A DNA stretch of 64,000 nucleotides from JAVBLT01 sp031553315 (GCA_031553315.1 JAVBLT010000002.1:66302-130301); one strand, 5' to 3'; counted from the first letter of the stretch, positions 1 through 9,552 are shown. Made by a program: numbers and translations. The notes: generated from the sequence alone by a model not told the origin.

Positions 1-3000
1 CTCAAGCCTGGCCTGATTGAGACGGTTGCGGATATCGGTGACGTAGCGGCCTTCCGGGAAAAGTTCCAGGTATTTCTCCGCGTTTTCGATGGCCTGTTTG
101 TAAAGGCCGCCGGCAAGCTGAAGGGGAATCACTTCGTGATAGGCATCTTCCACATAGGCTGCGATTTTGGGATCTTTGTTGCCGTTCATCATGACTTGGT
201 CATACATGATGATTGCGCTGCCGCGGGCATTGTCGATCGCGGGTTTCTCCGATTTAAGCTCCTGCTCGACCTGATAGCGGCGGTCGCAGAGGCGGGCGAT
301 GGAGAGGTCGAGGTCGGCGGTCACGCCGGTCGTTCCGCGCTGGGCTTTGACAAAGGCGACGGATTTCTTGGCGTCGGCAATGAGGGCATTGCGGGCGGCG
401 GCGTTTTTGGCCTTGAGCAACAGCTCGCCGCTGATGGCCACGCGCAAGAGGTGGGCGTCGATTGCGATGGCCTGTTTGCCATGGGTGTCCAAAAGGGTGT
501 TGACGGTTTGCGAAGCGGCGGGGGCATCGCCTGTGGCAAGCTGTGCTTTGGCTTTTCCGAGCATGGCCTGGGCGATGTAATACCCGGCTTTTTCGTTGGT
601 GATCACCTTTTCGTAGGCTTCGATGCCGAGGGCGTATTCGCGGGCGGAGACGAGGGCTTCGGCGGCGCGCATGTATTGCGCGGGCTGGTAGGTGCCTTTT
701 TCTTCGAACATCCGTTTGTAGGTGGCGACGCCTTGGCCGCGCATGCCCATGTCCATCAGGCTTTGGGCGAGCTTGGGCAGGGAGTCGCGGGCTTCGTCGG
801 ATTCGGGGAATTCCCGGCGGAGCTGGTCGAAGAATTTCTGGGCGTTGGCGGCGTCTTCCATCGCGGTATAGATGGTGCCCATTTGGAGGAGGCAGGCTGG
901 CGCGCGGGTGCCTTTGGGGAATGCGGCGAGGCAGTCTTCATAGGCTTTGAGGGCGGCTTTGCGGAAGGTGTTGATTTTTTCGGGGGCGGCGGGAATGCGG
1001 CGGAGGCATTCGGCGGAGAAGAAGAGGGCCTGTTCGAGAATGGTCTTGTTTTCTTCTTTTTCCTTTTCGGTGGCCTGATAGGGGTTGTTGGGCTGGCTGA
1101 GCACTTTGGCCAGATCGCGGAATTTGGAGGCGGCCTGGGCATACATTTGAATGGCGGGAGCCATGTCGCCGTCGGGGAGGAGTTCGCGGTATTTCTTATC
1201 GGCGGCGCGGCGCTGGGCGTCGGCGTCTTTGAGCTTCATCTGGGCCATGATCTGGCCGGGTTTTTCGATCTTTTCGAGGTCGGCCATCACTTCCTGCATG
1301 GTCTGATACTCTTTTTCGAACTGGTCGGTGTCGGAGTAGATTTTGATGATGCCGATGAGGGCGTTGCGGCGGTAGATGGAGTCGGAGGGGTAACGGTCGG
1401 CGATGCGGCGGTATTTGATGAGGGCGAGGTCGGCGTCTTTGTCTTCCTCATATGTTTTCTTGGCGTCGTTCATGGCTCTTCCGGCGGCCTGCACGTGGCT
1501 GGGGTAGAAGCGGAAGAAGAGGTTCAGGGCTTCGGCGGCGCGGGCGTTGAGGTTGCTGGCTTCGAAGAAGGTCGTGAGCTCGATGAGGGTGTTGCCGGCG
1601 TCGTTCGCGAGCGCGGGGATTCCGGAATAGGTTTCGGCGAGGTAGCCGGTGGCGGTCTCGGCGAGGAGCAGGAGGTAGGGGTCTTTGTTGGGGTCACGTG
1701 CGTAGAGGGTGATGTAGCACTTCACGAGGTTGATGAGCGCGGGAAGTGATTCGGGGGCGGCGCCGGCGGCGTTGAGGGCTTTGAGGTAGGCATCGGCGGC
1801 TTCTTTGAATTTGCCTTCGCTGAAGCGGACGTTGGCTCCGATGAAGAGTTGGCGGCGGATGTTGCTCTTCTGGGCGTCGCTGATTTGCGCATCGATTTTG
1901 GTGTTGTAACGTTCCTGGATGATGCGGCTGATGCGCTCGGCTTCTTCGCCGGCCTGAAGGGCGTATTGGCTTTCGGGGTAATTGGCGAAGACGTTGATAA
2001 AGTGGTTGAACGCGCCCATTCCGTTGCGTTTTTTGGTCTGGGGATCGCGCTGGCCGAGGTAGAAGGATTTGATTTTTTCATCATCGGCGGCGGCGCCTTT
2101 GGCGATTTCCTTATCGGCGGCCTGGGAGAGGAGCTTGCCGAGCAGGAAACGGCAGGCGGGCATGGGGCTGTAGGCGAGCAGGCCGCGGGTGCCGTCGGGA
2201 TCCTGCTTGCGGAGGCTGTCGTGAATTTCGAGGAGCTGCTTGGAATAGTCGTTGATGATTTTCTGGGCTTCGTCGGTCTGACCGCGGAGCATTTTGATGC
2301 GGGCGTAGGCGACGACGGCATCGCCGAAGAAGTTGTCGTTGACCCAGAGGAGGTCGGTGACGATTTTTTCGGAATCGTCGATCAGCTTTTTCTTGGCTTC
2401 CGCGTTGGTTTCGGAATCGGCCAGGGAGAGGGCGAGACCCACGCGCATGGTTTGAATGTCGCGTTTTTCAGCGGGTGCGAGGGAGATGGCGAGGAGTTTG
2501 TCGTAAGCGGAGACGGCGTCTTTGGCGCGGCCGGTGCGGTTCAGGAGCTGGGCGTAAACATAAGCCGCCTGCTTGTAGGTGGGGAGCATGGCGGCGTCGG
2601 GCTTGGCGAATTTTTTGAAGAAATCCTGATAGATGGCGTCGGCATCGGCATATTTTTCGCGTGCCAGAAGATAGGCCGCCATTTGAAGGCGCATGGCCCA
2701 GGTTTCGGGGCTGTCTTTGTCGGTTCGGGCGTTGATTTTCTTTTCGGCTTCGTTGAATTGGCCTTCGGCGAGGAGTATCTTGATTTCGAGGGCCATGAAA
2801 TCGAGCTTTTTGGCGGGGTATTTACGCAGGCCTTCGGTGATGACGTCGCGGGCGAAATCGGTATAGGAAAAATCGATAAGCGCCTGAACGTATTTCACTT
2901 CGGAGTCGGCAGGCGTCATCGGGGGCGTTTCTTCCTGGGCGTGAACCTGACAGGCCGCAACGCATGCGCCCATGCACCAGGCGTACCATTTTCCCAACTG

Positions 3001-3021
3001 TTTTGGTTTCATCGTTGTCAT
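1..3021 (-). CDS. Large tetratricopeptide-repeat protein, exported (C-terminus beyond window)
   Basis: The reading frame is open from the ATG at 3021 to the window edge (1007 codons, no stop), so the gene is partial. Translation begins MTTMKPKQLGKW and continues with a hydrophobic stretch ending in a VHAQ-type signal-peptidase site, so export is likely. A second in-frame ATG lies at 3012. The body consists of helical repeats typical of TPR proteins, with patterns such as EGQFNEAEKKI, GRAKDAVSAYDKLL and GKFKEAADAYLKAL, and many A/Y/L heptads. No enzymatic motif was seen. Such long periplasmic TPR proteins resemble YfiO/tol-pal-type scaffolds, but no specific function can be given. A putative promoter (TTGCAA-17-TAATCT) lies about 95 nt upstream. 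It is transcribed divergently from the next gene. Confidence 0.85.
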   Translation of the reverse strand, partial: MTTMKPKQLGKWYAWCMGACVAACQVHAQEETPPMTPADSEVKYVQALIDFSYTDFARDVITEGLRKYPAKKLDFMALEIKILLAEGQFNEAEKKINARTDKDSPETWAMRLQMAAYLLAREKYADADAIYQDFFKKFAKPDAAMLPTYKQAAYVYAQLLNRTGRAKDAVSAYDKLLAISLAPAEKRDIQTMRVGLALSLADSETNAEAKKKLIDDSEKIVTDLLWVNDNFFGDAVVAYARIKMLRGQTDEAQKIINDYSKQLLEIHDSLRKQDPDGTRGLLAYSPMPACRFLLGKLLSQAADKEIAKGAAADDEKIKSFYLGQRDPQTKKRNGMGAFNHFINVFANYPESQYALQAGEEAERISRIIQERYNTKIDAQISDAQKSNIRRQLFIGANVRFSEGKFKEAADAYLKALNAAGAAPESLPALINLVKCYITLYARDPNKDPYLLLLAETATGYLAETYSGIPALANDAGNTLIELTTFFEASNLNARAAEALNLFFRFYPSHVQAAGRAMNDAKKTYEEDKDADLALIKYRRIADRYPSDSIYRRNALIGIIKIYSDTDQFEKEYQTMQEVMADLEKIEKPGQIMAQMKLKDADAQRRAADKKYRELLPDGDMAPAIQMYAQAASKFRDLAKVLSQPNNPYQATEKEKEENKTILEQALFFSAECLRRIPAAPEKINTFRKAALKAYEDCLAAFPKGTRAPACLLQMGTIYTAMEDAANAQKFFDQLRREFPESDEARDSLPKLAQSLMDMGMRGQGVATYKRMFEEKGTYQPAQYMRAAEALVSAREYALGIEAYEKVITNEKAGYYIAQAMLGKAKAQLATGDAPAASQTVNTLLDTHGKQAIAIDAHLLRVAISGELLLKAKNAAARNALIADAKKSVAFVKAQRGTTGVTADLDLSIARLCDRRYQVEQELKSEKPAIDNARGSAIIMYDQVMMNGNKDPKIAAYVEDAYHEVIPLQLAGGLYKQAIENAEKYLELFPEGRYVTDIRNRLNQARLE

Positions 3022-3116
3022 GCTCTTACCCCTGTTGAAAAACGGTTGCGCGGCCAAGGCCGGGAAAATCCCGACGAAAAACGGCATAAAAGAACCTTGA
3101 CCAGTGTTTCGAGCCT

Positions 3117-3145
3117 AGATTAAACGTTTATCAGAAATGTTGCAA
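3117..3145 (-). promoter_or_regulatory. Putative sigma70 promoter for the TPR gene
   Basis: On the minus strand, TTGCAA (3145-3140) and TAATCT (3122-3117) are separated by 17 nt and lie about 95 nt upstream of the ATG at 3021. The -10 match is partial. The rest of the 247-nt divergent intergenic region (3022-3268) holds only a small hairpin (GCGCAT/ATGCGC near 3165-3185) and no ORF that I would call a gene. Confidence 0.4.
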
Positions 3146-3268
3146 GGCTAATTTCATGAAAAAGCGCATCTTTTTGTATGCGCACGGTCATTTACCGCTG
3201 TGTTGAAGCTTGAAGGTCGATCGGAAATCGGTCATGCTTAGTGCAACCAAAACAGGAGAATGTGCTTT

Positions 3269-5656
3269 ATGCATGCTACATACCGAACGATCAGCCTGCT
3301 TTCAATGTTGTCGCTTGGCGCCGCCGCGGCGCAGGCGCAGGCAAAACCGCTTGAAGTGGGTGGTGTTTATCCCGCGTTTACGCATTATAACGGCGACGGC
3401 GAATGCGGTCCGGGGGCGTTGGTTCCCTGGGCCGGCAAGCTTTGGCTGGTGACCTACCCCGCCCATCAGCTGGGGCATTCGAGCGACAAGCTCTACAGCT
3501 TTGACCCGGCTCGGATGGAAATGGTTCCGTTTGCCGGTTCGGTGGGCGGCACACACGCGAACCGCCTGATTCACCGTGAATCGCAGCAGCTGATTATCGG
3601 GTGCTATGTGATTGACAAAGAGGGCAATGTACGGGTCATTCCGCGCAGCGACAGTAAAAACGGCGTCTACGGGCGCATCACCGGCACGGCGCGCCACCTG
3701 ACCGATCCGGCCAACAAGGTTTACATGGTTACGATGGAGGGCGTTGTTTACGAAACCAACGTCTACACCCTCGAATCGAAGATGCTCTTCAAAAAACCCG
3801 TTCCCGGCCATCACGGCAAGGGCGCCTACACCGCCCAGGGCCGCCTGGTGGTTTCCAATAACGGCGAAATCGACGCGACCGGCGGCACGAAGGAGTTTTA
3901 TCAGGTGACGGACGCCCCGAAAACCCCTGAAACCATGGGCATTTTGGCTGAATACGACGGCTCCGAGTGGCGGATTGTGGAGCGCAAGCAGTTCACCGAA
4001 GTGACCGGTCCCGGCGGTATTTACGGCAACGCGAAAGATTCCGATCCCCTCTGGGCGCTCGGCTGGGACAAGCGCTCCGTGATGCTGAAACTGCTCGAGG
4101 GCGGCGCCTGGTACACCTATCGCCTCCCCAAAAACAACGTGACCTACGATCACATGGGCGGCTGGTACACCGAGTGGCCGCGCATCCGCGAAGTGGGCGG
4201 CGGCAAAATGCTGATGGATATGCACGGCATGTTTTACCGCTTCTCTCCCGATTTCTCGCTCAACAACCCGCAGCCGCCCGTGCCGATCGCTTCGCATCTG
4301 ATGTACACGGCCGATTTCTGCGACTGGAACGGCAAGCTGGTCATCGGCAAGCACTCGACCACGCGTTTCGAGAACCCCCGCGCGGGCCGAGCACAGTCGG
4401 CCCCCTGGTTCGGCACCTGGGACGAGCTCTACACCTTCGGCCCGCGCCAAGGCCAAGGCTCGCTTTGGCGCTGGGATCCTGTGAAGGCCGGCGAAGCCTC
4501 CGATCCTTTCCTTGTAAAAGGGTTCGATCACGTGACCCTCTTCCTTTCCGCAAAGGGCGAACAAAGCTTTACGCTGCGCACCGGAAAGGCCACGCCCGGA
4601 AAGGGTATTGTGTGGAAAGACGCCGGCTCCTTCGCCTCCGGCAACAAGACCTGGCTCACCTACCCCATCAACACCGCAGGCGCCGATTGGGTCAGCCTTG
4701 TGCCGGCCAAAACCGCCGAAGAAGTCTGCGCCAGCTTCGTGCTGACCTCCAAAAACTTCAATACCGCAAAGCCCGAGCTCTTCAAGGGGCTGGCGAAAAT
4801 CGGCGAAAAGGGCGTTCCCGCGCTGCTTCGCCCCGCGCCGGCGCCTTCAAAGGCACTCCAGGCCGTTTTCTACGCGAAAGACGGCACGCCTCGCTACAAG
4901 GAAATGGATCCGGTCACCTTGACCTTCAAAGACCCCGGCACGAACGACATTGAAACCGTCGAGCGCCTCTGCCTTGAAAAGGAACAGGTCTGGTTCGACG
5001 ACGCCTCCGCGATCATCAAAGACAAATCCGGCAAGAACTGGCGCGTGCCCGTGGCGAACCCCGCCTACGCCCGCCCCTTCGGCAAGGAAACGCCGACCAG
5101 CTTCCGTGAAATCGTCTCGGAACGCCGCGCGGCCAACATCGCCGGAACGTTCTTCATCCACGGCTATGAAAAGGGCGTTTCGACCCTTCAGCCGGTCGCC
5201 ACGCACAACCTTGACATCCGCGATTTCTGCACCTGGGCCGGCATGCTCGTGCTCTCCGGCGTGAAGGCCGACGCCCCCCTCGGCGGCCGCATCTTCGGCG
5301 AAGGCGATGCCAAGCTCTGGCTGGGCAAGGAAGACGATATCTGGCTGATGGGCAAACCTGTCGGCGACGGCGGCCCCTGGAAGAACACCCAAATCAAAAA
5401 GGGCAAAGCCTCCGACCCCTACCTCTTCTTCGGGTATGACAGGAAGACGCTGACGCTCTCGCACAACAGCGCCGCCCCCGTGACCTTCACCGTGGAGCTC
5501 GATGCCGACCGTTCCGGCTTCTTCCCCTGGAAGACCTTCACCGTGAAACCGGGTGAAACCTTCACCTACACCTTCGCCGAAGGTTTCTCCGCCTTCTGGA
5601 TCCGGTGCACGGCCGATGCCGACTGCACGGCGACCGCACAGCTCAGCTACCGCTAG
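3269..5656 (+). CDS. Secreted protein of unknown function with an internal repeat
   Basis: 795 residues. The family is not recognised. Of two in-frame ATGs, the one at 3269 is preferred: AGGAG at 3254-3258 is 10 nt upstream, whereas the ATG at 3260 is almost on top of it. The N-terminus has a signal peptide (hydrophobic SLLSMLSLGAAAA followed by AQAQA). The first half has short beta-propeller-like blades rich in W, Y and G (LYSFDP, LWRWDP). Two similar segments occur about 303 residues apart: DFCDWNGKLVIG near residue 349 followed by ASDPFL near 410, and DFCTWAGMLVLSG near 652 followed by ASDPYL near 714. An all-beta, two-copy architecture for the second half is inferred. No catalytic motif was seen. 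A strong terminator follows, so the gene is monocistronic. It may serve glycan or surface functions like its GH20 neighbour, but that is a guess. Confidence 0.8.
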   Translation: MHATYRTISLLSMLSLGAAAAQAQAKPLEVGGVYPAFTHYNGDGECGPGALVPWAGKLWLVTYPAHQLGHSSDKLYSFDPARMEMVPFAGSVGGTHANRLIHRESQQLIIGCYVIDKEGNVRVIPRSDSKNGVYGRITGTARHLTDPANKVYMVTMEGVVYETNVYTLESKMLFKKPVPGHHGKGAYTAQGRLVVSNNGEIDATGGTKEFYQVTDAPKTPETMGILAEYDGSEWRIVERKQFTEVTGPGGIYGNAKDSDPLWALGWDKRSVMLKLLEGGAWYTYRLPKNNVTYDHMGGWYTEWPRIREVGGGKMLMDMHGMFYRFSPDFSLNNPQPPVPIASHLMYTADFCDWNGKLVIGKHSTTRFENPRAGRAQSAPWFGTWDELYTFGPRQGQGSLWRWDPVKAGEASDPFLVKGFDHVTLFLSAKGEQSFTLRTGKATPGKGIVWKDAGSFASGNKTWLTYPINTAGADWVSLVPAKTAEEVCASFVLTSKNFNTAKPELFKGLAKIGEKGVPALLRPAPAPSKALQAVFYAKDGTPRYKEMDPVTLTFKDPGTNDIETVERLCLEKEQVWFDDASAIIKDKSGKNWRVPVANPAYARPFGKETPTSFREIVSERRAANIAGTFFIHGYEKGVSTLQPVATHNLDIRDFCTWAGMLVLSGVKADAPLGGRIFGEGDAKLWLGKEDDIWLMGKPVGDGGPWKNTQIKKGKASDPYLFFGYDRKTLTLSHNSAAPVTFTVELDADRSGFFPWKTFTVKPGETFTYTFAEGFSAFWIRCTADADCTATAQLSYR

Positions 5657-5681
5657 AGGCGTGAGCTCGGAACATGAACCG

Positions 5682-5712
5682 GCCGGGAATCCTTCGGGAT
5701 TCCCGGCTTTTT
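5682..5712 (+). terminator. Rho-independent terminator with UUCG tetraloop
   Basis: A perfect 11-bp stem (GCCGGGAATCC at 5682-5692 with GGATTCCCGGC at 5697-5707) closes a C(UUCG)G tetraloop. It is followed directly by a T-run, 25 nt after the stop codon of the secreted protein. Confidence 0.93.
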
Positions 5713-5779
5713 ATCGCCTTATTTGGATGAATGAACCTTTGACCTTGCGCTTTATCCGCAATTTCGCTACGATGAAGGC

Positions 5780-7795
5780 ATGAAAACACACCTTGTTCTT
5801 CTTGCCGTTTCCTATTGCGCCTTATGCGGAGCCCTTTCGCAACCGCTGAACCAGCTTCTGCCGGTGCCGCGAGCCGTTCAGGCGAAAGCCCCGCACCTGT
5901 GGAAAACCGGCGTTATCGAAGCCGCGCCTGATGCCGCTTTCGAACCGTTGCGCCCGTTTCTGCCGGAGGGCGGCAAAAACGGTTCGCATACCCGCCTTGT
6001 CATTAAACAGGCGCGCTGCCCATATGCCCCCGCCGATGTCCGCGACCAGGCCTACCGCCTCGCCATCACCCCCGGCAGCGTGCTGATCGAAGCCGAGGCT
6101 CTCCCCGGCGCCCGCTACGCCCTCGCCACACTCAACCAGCTCCTCGCGCTCGGCGACGGCTCCCTCCCCGCCTGCGAAATCACCGACTGGCCCGCCCTGC
6201 GCATCCGCGGCCTCCTGCACGACACCGGGCGAAACTTTCAACCCGTATCCCTCCTCAAAGAGCAGATCGACGCACTCGCCCGCTACAAACACAACACCTT
6301 TCACTGGCACCTCACCGACAACCCCGGCTGGCGCCTCGAATCGAAAAAATACCCCCAGCTCCAGGCCCCCGAAACCTTCACCCGCTTCAAAGGCGAATTC
6401 TACACCCAGGAGCAGTTCAAAGACGTGGTCGCCTACGCCAAGGCCCGCGGCGTCACCGTGATCCCCGAATTCGACCTCCCCGGCCACTCCGCCGCCTTCC
6501 GCGCCGCATTCGGCTTCAGCCAGATGAATACCCCCGAAGTGCGCGGCATCGTCCGCGAACTCATCGAAGAGCTCTGCTCCCTCGCGCCCTCCGAAGACAT
6601 GCCCATCATCCACCTCGGGTCCGACGAGGTGCAAGGTCACGAACGCGTGCCCGATGAATGGATCGCCGAGTGGGCAGCCGCCGCAAAAGCCGCCGGCCGC
6701 ACCGTCATGGGCTGGAACCACGGCATCCGGACCGGGCCCGACGACCGCATGATCCAGCACCTCTGGACCGGGCACAGCAAACCCTGGCCCAACCGCCCCT
6801 ACATCGACTCCCAAAACAGCTACTACATCAACCACGTCGACCCCTTCGAGCTCCTCTGCGCCGCCGCCTACCAGAAACCCTGCCGTTTCGCCCCCCCCGC
6901 CGAAGGCCTCGGCGCCCTCTTCGCCGCTTGGAACGACGACCGCGCCGCCTCCGGCCACGACGTGATCCTCATGAACGCCGTCTACCCCGCCATCGTCCTC
7001 TTCAGCGACACCTTCTGGCGCGGCCGCGAGAAAGACGAACCCACCCTCTACGCCCGCCTCCCCCACCCCCGCGATCCCCGCTTCGCCCTCGCCCGCGACC
7101 TCGAGACCCGCCTCATCGCCCACCGAAACCTTTTCTTTACCCGCCTCCCCTTTCCCTATGCGGCCCAGACCGATTTCCGCTGGCAGATCATCGGCCCCTT
7201 CGACCACCGCGGCAAAACCGACACCCCTTTCCCCCCCGAAACCGAAGGCCTCGCCCCTTCCTACACCCTCGGCGGAAAAACCTACGCCTGGCAAAAAGAA
7301 CCCTTCGCCCAAGGCACCCTCTACCCCCAACACTTCTGGTTCAACGCCTCAAGCCTCGTCCCCGAAAAACAAGGCACCCTCTACGCCGCCATGCGCATCC
7401 ACTCCCCCAAACGGCAAACCGTCGGCGCCTGGATCGGCTTCACCGCCTTCAGCCGTTCCGACGGCCGCGCCCGCGACGGCGCCACCCCCCTCACCGGCCA
7501 ATGGTCCAAGAACCACTCCGCCGTCTGGCTCAACGGCCGCCCCATCGCGCCGCCCCTGTGGAAACACCCCGGCATCGGCGGCCACGCCACCAAAGAAATC
7601 CCGCTGGCCGACGAAGACTATTTTTACCGCCCCCCCACCCCCCTCACCCTCGAAGCCGGCTGGAACACCATCCTCCTGCGCATCCCCAAAAGCAACGGCT
7701 GGAAATGGGTCGCCACCTTCGCCCCCGTCGAACCCACAGGCCGCGGCCTCAACGTCCGCGAAGTGCCCGGCCTGCGCTACGAAGCCCCATTTTAG
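5780..7795 (+). CDS. Secreted beta-N-acetylhexosaminidase, glycoside hydrolase family 20
   Basis: 671 residues. It removes terminal beta-linked GlcNAc or GalNAc, as expected outside the cytoplasm for glycan or mucin degradation. Residues 1-20 form a signal peptide. An N-terminal GH20b-like domain (to about 133) leads into the TIM barrel, which has FHWHLTDNPGWR (174-185), PEFDLPGH (229-236) and the catalytic Asp-Glu pair in HLGSDEV (D282, E283). The order and spacing are canonical, including substrate-assisted Asp-Glu catalysis. The C-terminal ~200 residues have a beta-rich accessory region. The start ATG lies 8 nt after a GAAGG-like site. An 18-codon ORF (5727-5783) ends in a TGA overlapping this ATG. 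A -10-like TACGAT (5768-5773) sits very close to the start. Third-position C bias becomes extreme in the C-terminal half. Confidence 0.93.
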   Translation: MKTHLVLLAVSYCALCGALSQPLNQLLPVPRAVQAKAPHLWKTGVIEAAPDAAFEPLRPFLPEGGKNGSHTRLVIKQARCPYAPADVRDQAYRLAITPGSVLIEAEALPGARYALATLNQLLALGDGSLPACEITDWPALRIRGLLHDTGRNFQPVSLLKEQIDALARYKHNTFHWHLTDNPGWRLESKKYPQLQAPETFTRFKGEFYTQEQFKDVVAYAKARGVTVIPEFDLPGHSAAFRAAFGFSQMNTPEVRGIVRELIEELCSLAPSEDMPIIHLGSDEVQGHERVPDEWIAEWAAAAKAAGRTVMGWNHGIRTGPDDRMIQHLWTGHSKPWPNRPYIDSQNSYYINHVDPFELLCAAAYQKPCRFAPPAEGLGALFAAWNDDRAASGHDVILMNAVYPAIVLFSDTFWRGREKDEPTLYARLPHPRDPRFALARDLETRLIAHRNLFFTRLPFPYAAQTDFRWQIIGPFDHRGKTDTPFPPETEGLAPSYTLGGKTYAWQKEPFAQGTLYPQHFWFNASSLVPEKQGTLYAAMRIHSPKRQTVGAWIGFTAFSRSDGRARDGATPLTGQWSKNHSAVWLNGRPIAPPLWKHPGIGGHATKEIPLADEDYFYRPPTPLTLEAGWNTILLRIPKSNGWKWVATFAPVEPTGRGLNVREVPGLRYEAPF

Positions 7796-7799
7796 AGGC

Positions 7800-7828
7800 T
7801 TGATAGCCTCCCGCATTTGTGATATAGT
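7800..7828 (+). promoter_or_regulatory. Putative sigma70 promoter for the flavodiiron operon
   Basis: TTGATA (7800-7805) and TATAGT (7823-7828) are separated by 17 nt and lie immediately after the GH20 stop, 28 nt before the flavodiiron ATG. The ribosome binding site AAGGAGA (7844-7850) follows. Confidence 0.7.
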
Positions 7829-7856
7829 CATCCATTACTTCTTAAGGAGAAATGCG

Positions 7857-9047
7857 ATGAACACACAGTTAGCACACAACGTCCACTGGGTCGGATACAT
7901 CGACTGGTCCCTGCGCGAATTCCACGGTTTCGATACCCGGCACGGCACCAGTTACAACGCCTACCTTGTAAAAGGCAAAGACAAGATCGCCCTGATCGAC
8001 GCGGTGAAAGCGCCCTATGTGCAGTCTCTCCTCAGCCGCGTGCAGGCCAACAGCACCCTTGAAGCCATCGACTATGTGGTCTGCAACCACGCCGAGCCCG
8101 ACCACTCCGGCGGCCTCCCCGCCGTGATGAGCGCCTGCCCCAACGCCACCCTCATCTGCAACGCAAAGTGCCGCGACGCCCTCGCCAACCATTACGAAAC
8201 CGCCTCCTGGAAAATCCAGATCATCAAAGAGGGCGACACCCTCTCCCTGGGCGACAAAACCCTTCAGTTTTTCGACACCACCATGGTCCACTGGCCCGAA
8301 TCCATGGCCACCTGGCTCCAGGAAGACCAGATCCTTTTCTCGATGGACGCCTTCGGCCAGCACTACGCCAGCACCGAGCGCTTCGACGACGAAACCGACC
8401 TCTGCGAAGTGCTCCAGGAAGCCAAAACCTACTACGCCAACATCGTCCTGCCCTACGGCGCCCCCGTTGAAAAAGCCATCGCCAAGCTCGGCGCCCTGCC
8501 CATCAAAACCGTCGCCCCCAGCCACGGCGTCATCTGGCGCAGCCACTTCGACAAAATCCTCGCCGCCTATCAGGATTGGCGCATCAGCAAACCCAAGAAA
8601 AAAGTCGTCATCGCCTTCTCCACCATGTGGCAAAGCACCAAACACATGGCCGAAGCCATGGCCGAAGGCGTCGCCGCGTTCGACGTCGACCTCAAGTTCC
8701 ACGACCTCAGCGTCACCGGCGACACCCAGGTCATTACCGACATCATGGACTGCGCCGCCTTCGCCATCGGCACCCCCACCCTCAACCAAGGCTGCTTCCC
8801 CCGCGTCGCGGCCTGCATGACCTACATCCGCGGCCTCAAACCCGCCGGCAAATCATCCCTCGCCTTCGGTTCCCACGGCTGGGCCGGCAAAGGCGCCGAA
8901 GAAGTGGCCGCCTACCTCGCCGCCATGAACACCCGGCAGATCCAGCCGCCCCTCACCTGCCGTTTCGCCCCCAACCCCCAAATGCTCGAGACCTGCCGCG
9001 AAGCAGGCCGCCAGCTTGCCCGCATCGCCCTCGCGGAAGGGCACTAA
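7857..9047 (+). CDS. fprA: A-type flavodiiron protein (oxygen/NO reductase)
   Basis: 396 residues, cytoplasmic. Class A flavodiiron proteins reduce O2 to water (or NO to N2O) using a non-haem diiron site and FMN, protecting anaerobes. The N-terminal metallo-beta-lactamase domain has every diiron ligand in place: HxExDH (H78, E80, D82, H83 in CNHAEPDH), H145 (VHWPES), D164 (SMDAF) and H223 (PSHGVIW). The C-terminal flavodoxin domain begins near residue 249, with the FMN phosphate loop FSTMWQSTKHMA. There is no C-terminal rubredoxin extension, so a separate electron donor is needed. The ATG at 7857 has AAGGAG 7 nt upstream. The 3D-domain gene begins 3 nt after its stop, so the two are co-transcribed. 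This is good evidence for an anaerobic or microaerobic lifestyle. Confidence 0.95.
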   Translation: MNTQLAHNVHWVGYIDWSLREFHGFDTRHGTSYNAYLVKGKDKIALIDAVKAPYVQSLLSRVQANSTLEAIDYVVCNHAEPDHSGGLPAVMSACPNATLICNAKCRDALANHYETASWKIQIIKEGDTLSLGDKTLQFFDTTMVHWPESMATWLQEDQILFSMDAFGQHYASTERFDDETDLCEVLQEAKTYYANIVLPYGAPVEKAIAKLGALPIKTVAPSHGVIWRSHFDKILAAYQDWRISKPKKKVVIAFSTMWQSTKHMAEAMAEGVAAFDVDLKFHDLSVTGDTQVITDIMDCAAFAIGTPTLNQGCFPRVAACMTYIRGLKPAGKSSLAFGSHGWAGKGAEEVAAYLAAMNTRQIQPPLTCRFAPNPQMLETCREAGRQLARIALAEGH

Positions 9048-9050
9048 GGC

Positions 9051-9539
9051 ATGGGAGCCCTCACCAGAAAACACATCCTCCTGCCGCGCCTCATCGCCGC
9101 GGCGGCGGGGTTCCTCTTTCCCCTCAGCGCCTGGCTCACCGGCTGCGGGCAGACGATCCGCCCGCCCAAAGACCGACCCTCCATCACCCGCACCCTGACC
9201 GTCACCGCCTACTGCAACTGCGGCCAATGCTGCAGCTGGGAGCGCTCCTACCTCGGCTTCGGCCCCCCCGTCTACAGCACCGGCCCCAACAAAGGCAAAC
9301 GCAAAGAAGTCGGCGTCACCGCCAGCGGCTCCACAGCCCGCAAAGGCACCCTCGCCGCCGACACCCGCAAATACCCCTTTGGGACCGTCATGTACATCCC
9401 CGGCTACGGCTACGGGCGCGTTGAAGATACCGGCGGCGCCATCCAGGGCGAAAAACTCGACCTCTGGTTCCCCACCCACGAATCCGCCAAAAAATGGGGC
9501 AGACAGACCCTCCAGGTCACCATTTGGAAAACCCGTTAA
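9051..9539 (+). CDS. 3D-domain lipoprotein (RlpA/MltA-C-like double-psi beta-barrel)
   Basis: 162 residues. The N-terminus is a lipoprotein signal with lipobox L-T-G-C (Cys32), so it is probably membrane-anchored on the periplasmic side. The mature part matches the 3D domain, named for three conserved aspartates, found in MltA-type lytic transglycosylases and Sps/YuiC stationary-phase proteins. The aspartates are in LAADT, VEDTGG and KLDLWF. TVTAYCNCGQCC at the start of the domain contains four clustered cysteines, a common feature of this family. A role in peptidoglycan turnover is inferred; catalytic activity cannot be told from sequence. It lies between the flavodiiron gene (3-nt gap) and glnS (13-nt gap), evidently in one operon, though the partners are functionally unrelated. 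Confidence 0.85.
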   Translation: MGALTRKHILLPRLIAAAAGFLFPLSAWLTGCGQTIRPPKDRPSITRTLTVTAYCNCGQCCSWERSYLGFGPPVYSTGPNKGKRKEVGVTASGSTARKGTLAADTRKYPFGTVMYIPGYGYGRVEDTGGAIQGEKLDLWFPTHESAKKWGRQTLQVTIWKTR

Positions 9540-9552
9540 GAAAAGAAGACCC

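Noticed and set aside
136..3123. Plus-strand frames of 537 and 424 codons over the TPR gene
   Set aside because: Both are antisense shadows. The minus-strand frame has a signal peptide and TPR repeats and is continuous over 1007 codons.
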